A stretch of DNA of 64,000 bases from CAZYJR01 sp964647905 (GTDB lineage Bacteria; Desulfobacterota; DSM-4660; Desulfatiglandales; HGW-15), in contig CAZYJR010000005.1 of NCBI GenBank assembly GCA_964647905.1, forward strand, positions 100,602 to 164,601. Direction: 5' to 3'. The notes under the pieces were generated by a model that was not told where the DNA came from, searched no databases, and saw only the letters and a list, made by a program, of their open reading frames with translations. This document shows positions 1 to 8,010 of this stretch, in pieces. The stretch's first letter is position 1, and each line of letters starts with the position of its first letter. The position numbers and the translations under genes were made by a program.

Positions 1-1597
1 AGGTCATGGGATCCACCACCCTGGGCACGTTCCCACCCGGACCGTCCACAGGAGCTATACCGCCGCAGTCGCATATCTCCTTGCACAGCCCGCAGCCTAT
101 GCATTTGCTCGGATCCACGGTGCACACGATCCGAGGGGCGAAGAGCTCCCCTGCCTGGGATTTCTTGATCACCTCGGAGGTCTTGTGCGCCGCCCTTCGC
201 CCCTGGCGAAGGCTTTCCCGAAGGTCACAGGGATTGCGGGCGGACCCGGCCAGGAACTTCTCCTCCATTCCCACCTGCTCGGGCCGGACCATCTGCGGGT
301 TGCGCTCGAGGAACTCCTCGCCGTGCACATCAAGCCCCAGTATCCGGGCGACCTTGAGTTGCTCCGTGCCCGGGTGCCGCTTGGGCGAGAGCACCAACTG
401 GTCCCAGGGGAGCTCGCGCTCGATTTGGCTGACCGGCTCATCATAGGTGATATAGCCGTCCTGGACCGTGGGCCGAACGTTGCCATCGTAAGGGACCCAG
501 TCGATCTCCATTCGCCGGGCGCGGATACGTTCAGCGCCGCTGAGAGGAAGGGCTATCCGGTCGTTGTACAGGATGGTGACCCGGCACTTGAGGTTGTTCT
601 CGCGCATATGAAGGGCCATGTTCCAAGCGGTCCTGGCCGAGAGATGCGCGTAGGGGCGATCGGTCTCCAGGTCGTTTATCCAAAAGACCACCCTATGCCC
701 CGGGACACCATGAAGCCAGATGTACTCCTCCATCTCCGTGTGGCAAAGCACACGCTTTCCGTCATGGCCGAACTCGGTGCCCTGATTGAGCATTTCACCG
801 TCCAAGGCCGCTATGATAGCGCCCGCCTTGTAGATACGAGGCGGGGCGTCCCCTCCGTCCGATGAAAACCGTATGGTATAGTCTCCCACTCGGCCCAGCA
901 CCTGCTCCAGCTCCCCCACCGCTATGCGTTTGATCAAGGGGCTGGAGTCCACCTCTTTCATTATGCTCATCAGGCGGTCATGATAGTGCCGCTCCCCGGG
1001 GTACCGCTCGTGGAGGATCCGGATCTCGTCTTCGATGTCCTCGGTCTGGACCGCCATCAGCGCCTCGATGCCTTCCCTGGCAAACTCCTGGGCTGCTGAG
1101 AAGCCCGCTATTCCACCTCCCAGGATCATCACCGGGGGCTCAACCTCCATCTTCTGGAGCGCTGTGGGCACCAGTGCCTTGAGCCCGGCGGCCGACGCGT
1201 AGATGAGTTTGGCCGCCTTTTCGGCCAAGACCCCGGGGTCGCCCTCGTTTACGGCAGCCACATATCCCCTCACATTGAGCATATCAAGCTGTCCTTCAGG
1301 GAGTCCGAGATCGGCCAGCTCTTCCTCGAGCTTGGGAAGCAGGATCCTGGGCTCGCAACCGGCGACGATCACCCGGTCCAGCCCATGCTCCTCCACGGCC
1401 TCCCGAATCAGGCTCAGCCCGGGTGGTATACAGCTATAGGGCAGGGTCTGTACGTAATCCACCTCAGGCCCGGCCTCGAGCGTCTCTTCCAAATGAGCCA
1501 GATCCAGCTTACCGCTTATCCTCCCGCCGCACTCACAGAGAAAGATCCCTACCACGGCCCCGTTTCCGGGCGATTCACTGTTTTTTTTCTTTTTCAT
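1..1597 (-). CDS. hdrA: HdrA-like heterodisulfide reductase subunit A, 3' part outside the window
   Basis: About 532 residues are visible from an ATG at 1597; the reading frame stays open to the window edge, so the C-terminus is missing. The N-terminal region carries a CECGG motif and the layout of HdrA proteins, followed by a GGGIAG nucleotide-binding motif near residue 152 and a CIGCGLCKEIC [4Fe-4S] motif near residue 505. HdrA is the flavin subunit that splits or merges electron pairs in heterodisulfide reductase-type complexes. It is the last visible gene of a run with hoxU-, nuoF- and nuoE-like genes, 12 bp after the hoxU-like gene, so NADH is the likely two-electron partner. The stretch after GGGIAG lacks the usual ribose-binding acidic and Gly-Gly pattern, so flavin binding may differ from classical HdrA. 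A cytoplasmic role is expected. The family is clear; the physiological partner is not visible. Confidence 0.85.
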   Translation of the reverse strand, partial: MKKKKNSESPGNGAVVGIFLCECGGRISGKLDLAHLEETLEAGPEVDYVQTLPYSCIPPGLSLIREAVEEHGLDRVIVAGCEPRILLPKLEEELADLGLPEGQLDMLNVRGYVAAVNEGDPGVLAEKAAKLIYASAAGLKALVPTALQKMEVEPPVMILGGGIAGFSAAQEFAREGIEALMAVQTEDIEDEIRILHERYPGERHYHDRLMSIMKEVDSSPLIKRIAVGELEQVLGRVGDYTIRFSSDGGDAPPRIYKAGAIIAALDGEMLNQGTEFGHDGKRVLCHTEMEEYIWLHGVPGHRVVFWINDLETDRPYAHLSARTAWNMALHMRENNLKCRVTILYNDRIALPLSGAERIRARRMEIDWVPYDGNVRPTVQDGYITYDEPVSQIERELPWDQLVLSPKRHPGTEQLKVARILGLDVHGEEFLERNPQMVRPEQVGMEEKFLAGSARNPCDLRESLRQGRRAAHKTSEVIKKSQAGELFAPRIVCTVDPSKCIGCGLCKEICDCGGIAPVDGPGGNVPRVVDPMT

Positions 1598-1609
1598 TGT
1601 TCTTCCTCC

Positions 1610-2251
1610 TTAATGGGCGAACCCGCCGCCGGTCCTCTCGGCGACATTGCCCCTGACCTTGTCCAGACGGGCTTGCATGGCCCCAGTGGGGCAGACCGTG
1701 ACGCAGGACCCACAGGCTATGCAGGCCTTGTTGGGAACCATGTAAGGCGTTGCTATGTGCTTGTGCACCCCGCGGGAGCCGAAGGAAATGGCCTGCACTC
1801 CAACAATTTCCTGGCATACCCGAACACACAAGCCGCAAAGAACGCACTGCTCTTCGGGGTCCTCCACCTCGAACCTGCTCCTCTCCACACCGTACTCCGC
1901 GGCCAGTTCCTGGATCTCTCTTGCCGCCGGACACTCAGCAAGGAGCATCTCCAGGATCCACCTGCGGACGTTCCTCACCCGCTCGGAGTTGGTCTCTATC
2001 TCCACTCCCTCCCAGGGAGGGTACATGCATGAGATCACCACCTTGGACCAATCTTCCCGCCTGGCCTCCACCACGCACAAGCGGCAAGCGCCGCTGGGCT
2101 TTACGGCCTCGTGATAGCAGAGGGTGGGGATATGGATTCGGTTGTGCCTGGCGGTGTCCAATACGGTCCAGCCCTCCTCGGCTTCCACCGCCCGCCCGTC
2201 AATTGTAAAAGGAATTCTTCCGTTGCCTTTACTGCCCTTTTTATTGTTCAT
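1610..2251 (-). CDS. HoxU/NuoG-N-terminal-like iron-sulfur protein (2Fe-2S plus two 4Fe-4S)
   Basis: This 213-residue protein has an N-terminal plant-type [2Fe-2S] domain (cysteines around residues 45-76, including CYHEAVKPSGACRLC) and two C-terminal [4Fe-4S] motifs, CVLCGLCVRVC and CIACGSCVTVCP. That matches HoxU or the N-terminal electron-wire part of NuoG without the molybdopterin-like domain. It should pass electrons between the NuoF-like flavoprotein and HdrA. The start is the ATG at 2251, preceded by GAGGGGG; an upstream in-frame ATG at 2323 would run into the nuoF-like gene, which ends at 2263, and has no ribosome site. It is co-transcribed with its neighbours at 11-12 bp spacing. Confidence 0.85.
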   Translation of the reverse strand: MNNKKGSKGNGRIPFTIDGRAVEAEEGWTVLDTARHNRIHIPTLCYHEAVKPSGACRLCVVEARREDWSKVVISCMYPPWEGVEIETNSERVRNVRRWILEMLLAECPAAREIQELAAEYGVERSRFEVEDPEEQCVLCGLCVRVCQEIVGVQAISFGSRGVHKHIATPYMVPNKACIACGSCVTVCPTGAMQARLDKVRGNVAERTGGGFAH

Positions 2252-2262
2252 TATTACCCCCT

Positions 2263-4161
2263 CTATTCCACTGTAACCGCACCAAATTTGCACGATTCCA
2301 TGCACATACCGCATCGTATGCACCTGGTCTCGTCAATGGTGTGGGGTTTTTTCTTTTCCCCTGTGATGCACTGCTGGGGACAGCTCCTGGCGCAGGTCCC
2401 GCACCCGGTGCACGCCTCCGGATCGATCCTATAGGTGATCAGATCCTTGCAGACCCCGGCCGGGCACTTTTCCCTGAGGATATGGGCCTCATACTCCTCC
2501 CGGAAGTAGCGGAGAGTGGTCAACACGGGGTTTGGGGCGCTCCCTCCGAGTGCGCACAGGGACCCGTCCTGGACCGCTCTTGCCAGGCTCTCCAGTTCCT
2601 CTATGTCCTCCACCAAGCCCTCCCCGCGCGCGAATGCGTCCAGGAATTGCAGCATGGATTTCAGACCCAGGCGGCACGGCAGGCACTTGCCGCATGACTC
2701 ATCCTCCAGAAAACGGAGGAAGTATCTGGCCACATCAACCACGCAGTCCCTGTCATCCATAACGATCATGCCGCCCGAGCCCATCATGGAACCGGCCTTT
2801 GTCAGCGAGTCGAAGTCCACCGGAGTATGCCCGAGTTCGTGAGGGATGCAGCCTCCAGAGGGCCCCCCGGTCTGCACCGCCTTGAAGTGGTCCTGGCCCG
2901 GGACCCCGCCCCCTATCTTCTCGACCAGGTCCTCCAGAGGCATGCCCATGGGCACCTCCACCAAACCCACGTTGTTCACCTTGCCCACCAGGGAAAAGAC
3001 CTTGGTCCCGGTGCTGTGAGGGACCCCTATGCCTGCGTACCAATCCGAGCCGTTTTCGATAATCAACGGCACGTTGCACCAGGTCTCCACGTTGTTCAGC
3101 ACAGTGGGCTTGCCCCAGAGGCCCTCCTCTGCGGACCTTACGTACTTGGGCCTGGGCTCCCCGGCGCGACCCTCTATCGAGGTGAAAAGAGCGGTTGACT
3201 CGCCGCAGACAAACGCCCCCGCCCCCCGGTTGATCTGGGCGTCGAACGAGAATCCGGTACCCAGGATGTCCTCCCCGAGAAGACCCAGCTCCCTGGCCTG
3301 CTCCATGGCGATCTGCAGGTGTTCAATGGCGAGTGGATATTCGGCCCGCACATACATGAACCCCTGGTGGGCGCCCATGGCATAGGCGCCTATGATCAGG
3401 CCTTCCAAGAGCGCATGGGGATCGCCCTCCATCAAGGTCCGATCCATGAAAGCGCCCGGGTCGCCCTCGTCCCCGTTCACCACCACATATATGGGCTCGT
3501 TCTTCTTCTTCGCCGCCCTGATGGCGGTTTGCCACTTGCGACCAGTGGGGAACCCTGCTCCACCCCGGCCGCGGAGCCCGGAGGCTTCCACCTCAGAGAG
3601 CGCCTCCTCCGGGGTCATTTCGGCCAAGGCCTTGGCAAGGCCCTTATATGCTCCTGCGGCGATGCTGTCCCTGATGTCCCGGGGATCGATATGACCGATG
3701 TGCCGCATAACGATCCGCTGTTGGTTCTTGTAAAAGGGGATATCCTCATGGTGTGCAATGGCCTCTCCGGTCTTGGGATCCTGATAGAGAAGCCTTTCCA
3801 CCGGATTTCCTTCGACCAGGGTCGTCTTTACTATCTCCTCTGCGTCCTCGGGTTTCACCTGCTGGTAAAATATCCCGGCGGGCTCCATGATCACCAAGGG
3901 CCCGCGAGAGCAGAACCCGTGACACCCGGTAACCTTGATCCGGGGTATCACGGAGGCTTCCAGGCCCGCGGCCCCGATGGCCTCCTGCAGGGCCTGTGCG
4001 ACTGTCGGGCTTCCGTTGGCCCTGCACCCTGTGCCGTGGCAGACTATGATTCGGGGCCTGTCAGGGTCCCGCTCCTGGAGGAGCCGCTCCCGGAATCCCT
4101 CGAGCTCTTCCACCGATTCCAGGCTCTTGCCCATGTCTTCAGCCGTATTCATTTGGGTCAT
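2263..4161 (-). CDS. NuoF/HoxF-like NADH-binding flavoprotein with C-terminal ferredoxin domain
   Basis: This 632-residue subunit has a thioredoxin-like [2Fe-2S] domain first (residues about 35-125), then the FMN/NADH-binding core with GRGGAGFPTGRKW and GDEGDPGAFMDR, an SLBB region, the ESCGKCLPCRLG [4Fe-4S] motif, and two extra C-terminal ferredoxin motifs (CTGCGTCARSC and CIRCGMCMESC). This order is typical of NADH-linked subunits of [FeFe]-hydrogenases, NADH-dependent bifurcating enzymes and the BamH-type subunit of class II benzoyl-CoA reductase. It should oxidise NADH or reduce NAD+ at FMN and feed the FeS chain. The start ATG follows AAGGAGG, which overlaps the stop of the nuoE-like gene. 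Together with HdrA it suggests an NADH-coupled electron-bifurcating or -confurcating complex; its low-potential partner is not in the window. Confidence 0.9.
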   Translation of the reverse strand: MTQMNTAEDMGKSLESVEELEGFRERLLQERDPDRPRIIVCHGTGCRANGSPTVAQALQEAIGAAGLEASVIPRIKVTGCHGFCSRGPLVIMEPAGIFYQQVKPEDAEEIVKTTLVEGNPVERLLYQDPKTGEAIAHHEDIPFYKNQQRIVMRHIGHIDPRDIRDSIAAGAYKGLAKALAEMTPEEALSEVEASGLRGRGGAGFPTGRKWQTAIRAAKKKNEPIYVVVNGDEGDPGAFMDRTLMEGDPHALLEGLIIGAYAMGAHQGFMYVRAEYPLAIEHLQIAMEQARELGLLGEDILGTGFSFDAQINRGAGAFVCGESTALFTSIEGRAGEPRPKYVRSAEEGLWGKPTVLNNVETWCNVPLIIENGSDWYAGIGVPHSTGTKVFSLVGKVNNVGLVEVPMGMPLEDLVEKIGGGVPGQDHFKAVQTGGPSGGCIPHELGHTPVDFDSLTKAGSMMGSGGMIVMDDRDCVVDVARYFLRFLEDESCGKCLPCRLGLKSMLQFLDAFARGEGLVEDIEELESLARAVQDGSLCALGGSAPNPVLTTLRYFREEYEAHILREKCPAGVCKDLITYRIDPEACTGCGTCARSCPQQCITGEKKKPHTIDETRCIRCGMCMESCKFGAVTVE

Positions 4162-4171
4162 TTCTTCCTCC

Positions 4172-4636
4172 TTACTCCGCGGAGAGCTTCTTGATGGTCT
4201 GTTTCAGATTCCGGGACGTCACTTGAGACAGGTATTCCTCGTCCGCCACAGCCACCGGCGCCAATGCGCAAGCACCCAGGCAGTTCACCGTGTCCAGAGT
4301 GAACTTGAGGTCCGGGGTGGTCTCGCCGGGCTGAATCCCCAGGTCTCTGGAGAGGTTTTCCACCAGTCGCTGCCCTCCCTTGAGATGGCATGCAGTACCC
4401 AGGCATACCTTGATTTCGTGTTCCCCGCGGGGCTCCAGGCTGAAGGACTTATAAAAGGTGGCCACCGCCCAGGCCTGGGTGAGGGGGATCCCCAGGTGAT
4501 CGCATATCAGGGTCAAGTTCTCCTCTGAGATGTAGTTGTACTCCGCCTGCACATCCTGAAGGAGCGCGATCAGGTATCTCGGCTCCCCGGGGTAACTCTC
4601 TAAGATGGTATCGATGTCTTTCCCGTTTTGTTTCAC
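4172..4636 (-). CDS. NuoE/HoxE-like thioredoxin-fold [2Fe-2S] subunit
   Basis: A 154-residue NuoE-family protein. The ligand pattern CLGTACHLKGG and CLGACALAP (CX4C...CX3C) marks the thioredoxin-like [2Fe-2S] cluster; the N-terminal helical part includes YLIALLQDVQAEYNYI. It forms the NADH-dehydrogenase module with the NuoF- and HoxU-like subunits. I choose the GTG at 4636 because GGAAGG lies six bases upstream; a longer frame exists to 4732 but would overlap the sigma-54 promoter at 4716-4731. It is the first gene of the operon. Confidence 0.88.
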   Translation of the reverse strand: MKQNGKDIDTILESYPGEPRYLIALLQDVQAEYNYISEENLTLICDHLGIPLTQAWAVATFYKSFSLEPRGEHEIKVCLGTACHLKGGQRLVENLSRDLGIQPGETTPDLKFTLDTVNCLGACALAPVAVADEEYLSQVTSRNLKQTIKKLSAE

Positions 4637-4715
4637 GCCTGCCTTCCTTTCTTTCAAAATGGTCGTTTCATGAGATCTCCTCATGTGCCGCCTCCATTGT
4701 TTGGACAGAACAATC

Positions 4716-4731
4716 AGCAACAGGCGTGCCA
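4716..4731 (-). promoter_or_regulatory. sigma-54 (-24/-12) promoter of the nuoE-nuoF-hoxU-hdrA operon
   Basis: On the minus strand the sequence reads TGGCAC, five bases, TTGCT, which fits the RpoN consensus TGGCAC-N5-TTGCW exactly. It lies about 80 bp upstream of the nuoE-like GTG start. The gene just upstream encodes a sigma-54 activator, which supports function. This promoter predicts activator- and signal-dependent expression of the complex. Confidence 0.85.
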
Positions 4732-4796
4732 CGATAATATCTATCTGAAATCAGGGAATATATCCAGAACCCAAGCGCTGAACGGACGCCGCTTTC

Positions 4797-4934
4797 CGTT
4801 TCATGGCTGAAACGTTCCAGCGAGCCTGAAACACATAACTATTTGAATAAAGGGAATCTCATGGAGACTTAAGCGGCTGGCGTTTCAATCGGTAGGTTTC
4901 ACGCGGCATGCAACATCCGTGTGGTATATGAAAC
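4797..4934. repeat. cluster of GTTTCA/TGAAAC hexamers, candidate activator binding sites
   Basis: Six copies of the hexamer lie at 4798-4803, 4808-4813, 4827-4832, 4882-4887, 4896-4901 and 4929-4934. The first two form a perfect 7-bp inverted repeat, CGTTTCA-TGGC-TGAAACG (4797-4814). Two more copies occur in the leader at 4630-4635 and 4665-4670. The cluster lies roughly 65-205 bp upstream of the -24 element, the usual place for sites of a sigma-54 activator. The rest of the gap 4637-4975 holds no gene that I can see. Confidence 0.55.
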
Positions 4935-4975
4935 AAAGCGGAGAGGCCGGGTAGAGAAAAATGGTTCTTGCTTCC

Positions 4976-6709
4976 TCACAAGAGTCCGTGGGCCTTCATC
5001 TTCCGCCACAGGGTGCTCCTGCTCATTCCAAGGAGGTGTGCGGCGGCGTCGCGTCGGCCTTGGACCTTTTCCAGGGTCTTTTGGATGGTGATCTTTTCGT
5101 CCTCCCACTCGCTTGGGCCTTCGGCCGCAGCCGTGGACGCGGGCCGTGCGGAATGCCCGGCTTCGAGTTCAGGGAGATGGGAGGCGGTGACGATGGGCCC
5201 CTTGACGAATACGAAGGCATACTCCAGGGCATGCTCCAGCTCGCGGATATTGCCGGGCCAGGAGTACTGCCTGAAGACGCGCAGCACCTTGGGATCCACG
5301 CCCCGGACGTTCTTCCCATACTTGGCGTTGAACAGCCCCACGAAGTAGTCCACGAGCAGCGGGATATCCGAGACCCGCTCCCTCAAAGGAGGCATGTATA
5401 TGGGCACGGTGCGCAACCTGTAGTAGAGATCCTCCCGGAAGCGGCCTCGGCTCACCTCTTGAGTCAAACTCTTGTTGGTGGCTGCAATTATCCTGGAATC
5501 CATTCGAATGGGCCTGGTCCCGCCCACCCGCTCGAACACCCTTTCTTCCAGCACCCGGAGCAGCTTTATCTGTATCTCGGGCTTTATCTCGCCCACTTCA
5601 TCCAGGAACAGCGTCCCGCCCTTTGCCAGCTCGAACCGCCCCACCTTGTTGTTCAGGGCCCCGGTGAAGGCGGCCTTTACATGGCCGAAGAGTTCGGATT
5701 CGAGAAGGGTCTCGGCAAGGGCCGAGCAATTGACCGCAACGAACGGCCCCCCGGATCTGGGGCTGTGTGCGTGTATGGCCCTGGCTATGAGCTCCTTGCC
5801 GGTCCCTGACTCCCCCTCTATCAGGACCGTGGCGTCAGAGGCGGCCACATCCGGCAACATGCTCAGTACGTGGGCCAGGCCTTGGCTCTCCCCTATGATC
5901 CGCCCCGGTCGCTCGCCCAGGGAGATGCCGTCTTCTTCAGAGCGCTCGAGCTGGGCTATGGGCCTGAAGCTCTCCACGGCCCCCATAATCAGGCCGTGCT
6001 TGTTCTTGATCACCGAGGTGTTGACCAGGATTGACTGGGGCCTCCCGCCCTTGTCCACGATCCTGACGTCCTGGTCCATCCCCAGGACACCGGTCTCCAT
6101 GGTCAGCTTGAGCGGGCAGCTGCTCTTGCAGAGATCGCTCCGGAAGATGTCCCAGCAGTTGCGGCCCAGCACCTCCTCGCGCCGGTAGCCGGTGATCTCC
6201 TGGGCCCTCTTGTTGAACGAGGTTATCCTCCATCTGTTGTTGATGGTAAAGACCCCTTCGGCCAGATGCTCGAACAGGCTGTCATATTCCCAAACCTCTT
6301 CTGGCCGCCCGGGGGCCTGGGATTTGCCGGTCACGTGATCCCTGAGCGTTATCAGGACACCGATCAACTCCTGCCCGGGCCCGTAAAGCGGGTCCATGGA
6401 AAAGGTGATGGATACCGGGAGTCCGGAATCCAAAAAAACCTTGGCCATGAGATTTGACCGGGAATGCCCCTCCAGGGACTCCTTCCACGCCTGTTGGGCC
6501 TCGCTCCGATACTCTTCCGAGATGACCTCCTCGACAAAAAGTGTCTCACCCTGGGGGAGCCTGCGCTTGAGGAGCCTCTCGGCCTGTAGGTTGGAAGACA
6601 TGATGGTCCCCTCCCTGGAAAGGACCACCACTCCGTCTCCTTCGGGCAGCTCATCAAAGTCCACCCCCTGCCCGCTCAAAGGTTCAGGGCTCTTCTCATC
6701 TGCTTCCAA
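4976..6709 (-). CDS. PAS-containing sigma-54-dependent transcriptional activator
   Basis: A 577-residue enhancer-binding protein. Two PAS-like regions occupy residues about 15-125 and 145-255, the AAA+ domain about 270-500 with Walker A GESGTGKE and Walker [12 protein letters not shown], and a Fis-type helix-turn-helix ends the protein ([19 protein letters not shown]). No receiver domain is present, so the signal is probably sensed by the PAS domains. The sigma-54-contacting loop reads AAFTGA instead of the near-invariant GAFTGA. The start is a TTG at 6709 with GGGGG seven bases upstream; it overlaps the 91-residue gene upstream by 14 bp. Its likely target is the -24/-12 promoter at 4716-4731. 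Confidence 0.92.
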   Translation of the reverse strand: MEADEKSPEPLSGQGVDFDELPEGDGVVVLSREGTIMSSNLQAERLLKRRLPQGETLFVEEVISEEYRSEAQQAWKESLEGHSRSNLMAKVFLDSGLPVSITFSMDPLYGPGQELIGVLITLRDHVTGKSQAPGRPEEVWEYDSLFEHLAEGVFTINNRWRITSFNKRAQEITGYRREEVLGRNCWDIFRSDLCKSSCPLKLTMETGVLGMDQDVRIVDKGGRPQSILVNTSVIKNKHGLIMGAVESFRPIAQLERSEEDGISLGERPGRIIGESQGLAHVLSMLPDVAASDATVLIEGESGTGKELIARAIHAHSPRSGGPFVAVNCSALAETLLESELFGHVKAAFTGALNNKVGRFELAKGGTLFLDEVGEIKPEIQIKLLRVLEERVFERVGGTRPIRMDSRIIAATNKSLTQEVSRGRFREDLYYRLRTVPIYMPPLRERVSDIPLLVDYFVGLFNAKYGKNVRGVDPKVLRVFRQYSWPGNIRELEHALEYAFVFVKGPIVTASHLPELEAGHSARPASTAAAEGPSEWEDEKITIQKTLEKVQGRRDAAAHLLGMSRSTLWRKMKAHGLL

Positions 6710-6971
6710 GATCGATCCCCCTGCTCACCAAATCCCGATCAGTGAGAACGGATGAGATGTTCCAGCAGGCCCGCCTAACCGCCGAGGGGTCCAGCCCGGC
6801 CTCGAGCACCCGGTTCCCTTCACCGTAGCCGCGTTCTTCGGCCAGCTTCACTAAATCCTCCAGGTCTTGGCGGGACCTCTGATCGCCCTCTTCGAACCCC
6901 TCCTGGTGCAGCCGGCACAAGGCATTGACCCTGGCCACCGAGCATCTCTTACAAAACTTACTATTTTCCAT
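6696..6971 (-). CDS. small cysteine-containing protein coupled to the sigma-54 activator
   Basis: A 91-residue protein I do not recognise. It begins [10 protein letters not shown], has another cysteine in the N-terminal third (NALCRLH) and one near residue 69, and is otherwise charged and probably helical, with no signal peptide or membrane segment. Its end overlaps the start of the sigma-54 activator by 14 bp, suggesting translational coupling and perhaps a role in modulating that regulator. No convincing ribosome-binding site precedes the ATG at 6971, so the start is uncertain. Confidence 0.55.
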   Translation of the reverse strand: MENSKFCKRCSVARVNALCRLHQEGFEEGDQRSRQDLEDLVKLAEERGYGEGNRVLEAGLDPSAVRRACWNISSVLTDRDLVSRGIDLGSR

Positions 6972-7007
6972 GCTATTATCTAAAGCAGCTAAAGCAGTCC
7001 ATTAGAG

Positions 7008-7778
7008 TTAGCAGCGGCATCGGGCGCAAAACTTCTCTGTTATGGACCAAAGATCCGGAGTCAAGACTTCATTCACCTTTTCTCTGACATGAGGGGGAAC
7101 ACCCCGGTAGAACGCGTGAGCAATACCTCCTGTTATGCATGCCAGGGTATCGCTGTCTCCTCCCAGGGACACTGCATTTCGCACCGCGTCCTCATATGAA
7201 TCCGACTCCAGGAAGGCGATCAAGGCCTCGGGCACAGTCCCCTGGCAAGAGACATCAAAGCTGTAAGTCGGGCGGATATCATCCAACCTTCGAGCCAAGT
7301 CATACCCAAACCCTCTTGTTATCCTATCCCGGATCTCTGCCTTGTCCTTCACCCGCCCGGCTAGGAAGACCGCAAGGGCGGTGGCCTGTGCCCCCTTGAT
7401 CCCTTCCGGGTGGTTGTGGGATACCTCGGCGGTCCTCCTGGCTTGGTCAAGGACTTCCTCCTCGGTATCAAAGGCAAACCCGACCGGACTGACCCGCATT
7501 GCAGCACCGTTCCCCCAGCTGTTGTAGGGTCTCGGATCAGGGCTGTACAGCCAGTGGATGAAGGAGGCCCCGTAGCCGGCGTTGGGGTAACGCCCACCGA
7601 TCTCTCTTATGGACTCCAGGTACGTCCGCCCGGTAAGGATCGCATTTGCCACGGCGATTGTCAGCACGCTGTCGTCGGTGAACCTGCACCGCGGGTGAAA
7701 TAGAGGAAAATCCTTGCTCTTGATGGGACGGCGCTCATACACAGAGCCGATGATGTCCCCGGCGATAGCTCCTATCAT
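7008..7778 (-). CDS. ADP-ribosylglycohydrolase (DraG/ARH family)
   Basis: A 256-residue protein with the family signatures: N-terminal GAIAGDIIGSVYE, metal-binding FTDDSVLT near residue 33, and GGDSDTLACITGGIA near residue 205, whose aspartates complete the two-metal site. Family members remove ADP-ribose from arginine or other side chains, as DraG does on dinitrogenase reductase, or act on small ADP-ribosyl compounds. The start ATG follows CAGGAGG. No nitrogenase or DraT gene is visible nearby, so the substrate is open. It stands alone, divergent from the MFS gene. Confidence 0.9.
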   Translation of the reverse strand: MIGAIAGDIIGSVYERRPIKSKDFPLFHPRCRFTDDSVLTIAVANAILTGRTYLESIREIGGRYPNAGYGASFIHWLYSPDPRPYNSWGNGAAMRVSPVGFAFDTEEEVLDQARRTAEVSHNHPEGIKGAQATALAVFLAGRVKDKAEIRDRITRGFGYDLARRLDDIRPTYSFDVSCQGTVPEALIAFLESDSYEDAVRNAVSLGGDSDTLACITGGIAHAFYRGVPPHVREKVNEVLTPDLWSITEKFCARCRC

Positions 7779-8010
7779 ATGCCTCCTGCCCGCGTAGATG
7801 CCCAGAGCCAGATACCCCTATGCCAACGATTATGGCAAAAATCCCTCGATCGATCAAACCGTTTGATACTCGCCCCCGGCCGGAGGAAAAAATCGCCTTA
7901 ACAAATGAAGGCTTTTCGAAAGGCGTCAACGCCGTTAGATTTTGCTTTTCAATGGGTTGATGATAAGTTATTTTCGTTTGCTTTAGAGTGTTGCATGGAG
8001 ATGATTACGA

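Noticed and set aside
3319..4194. Plus-strand open frame opposite the nuoF-like gene (291 codons)
   Set aside because: Mirror frame of a clear NuoF protein; no independent signals.
4630..4934. Repeated TGAAAC/GTTTCA hexamers considered as a CRISPR array
   Set aside because: The units are six bases, in both orientations and unevenly spaced; there is no repeat-spacer structure. No CRISPR array was seen anywhere in the window.
4961..5809. Plus-strand open frame opposite the sigma-54 activator (282 codons)
   Set aside because: Shadow of the AAA+ domain; low-complexity translation without family features.
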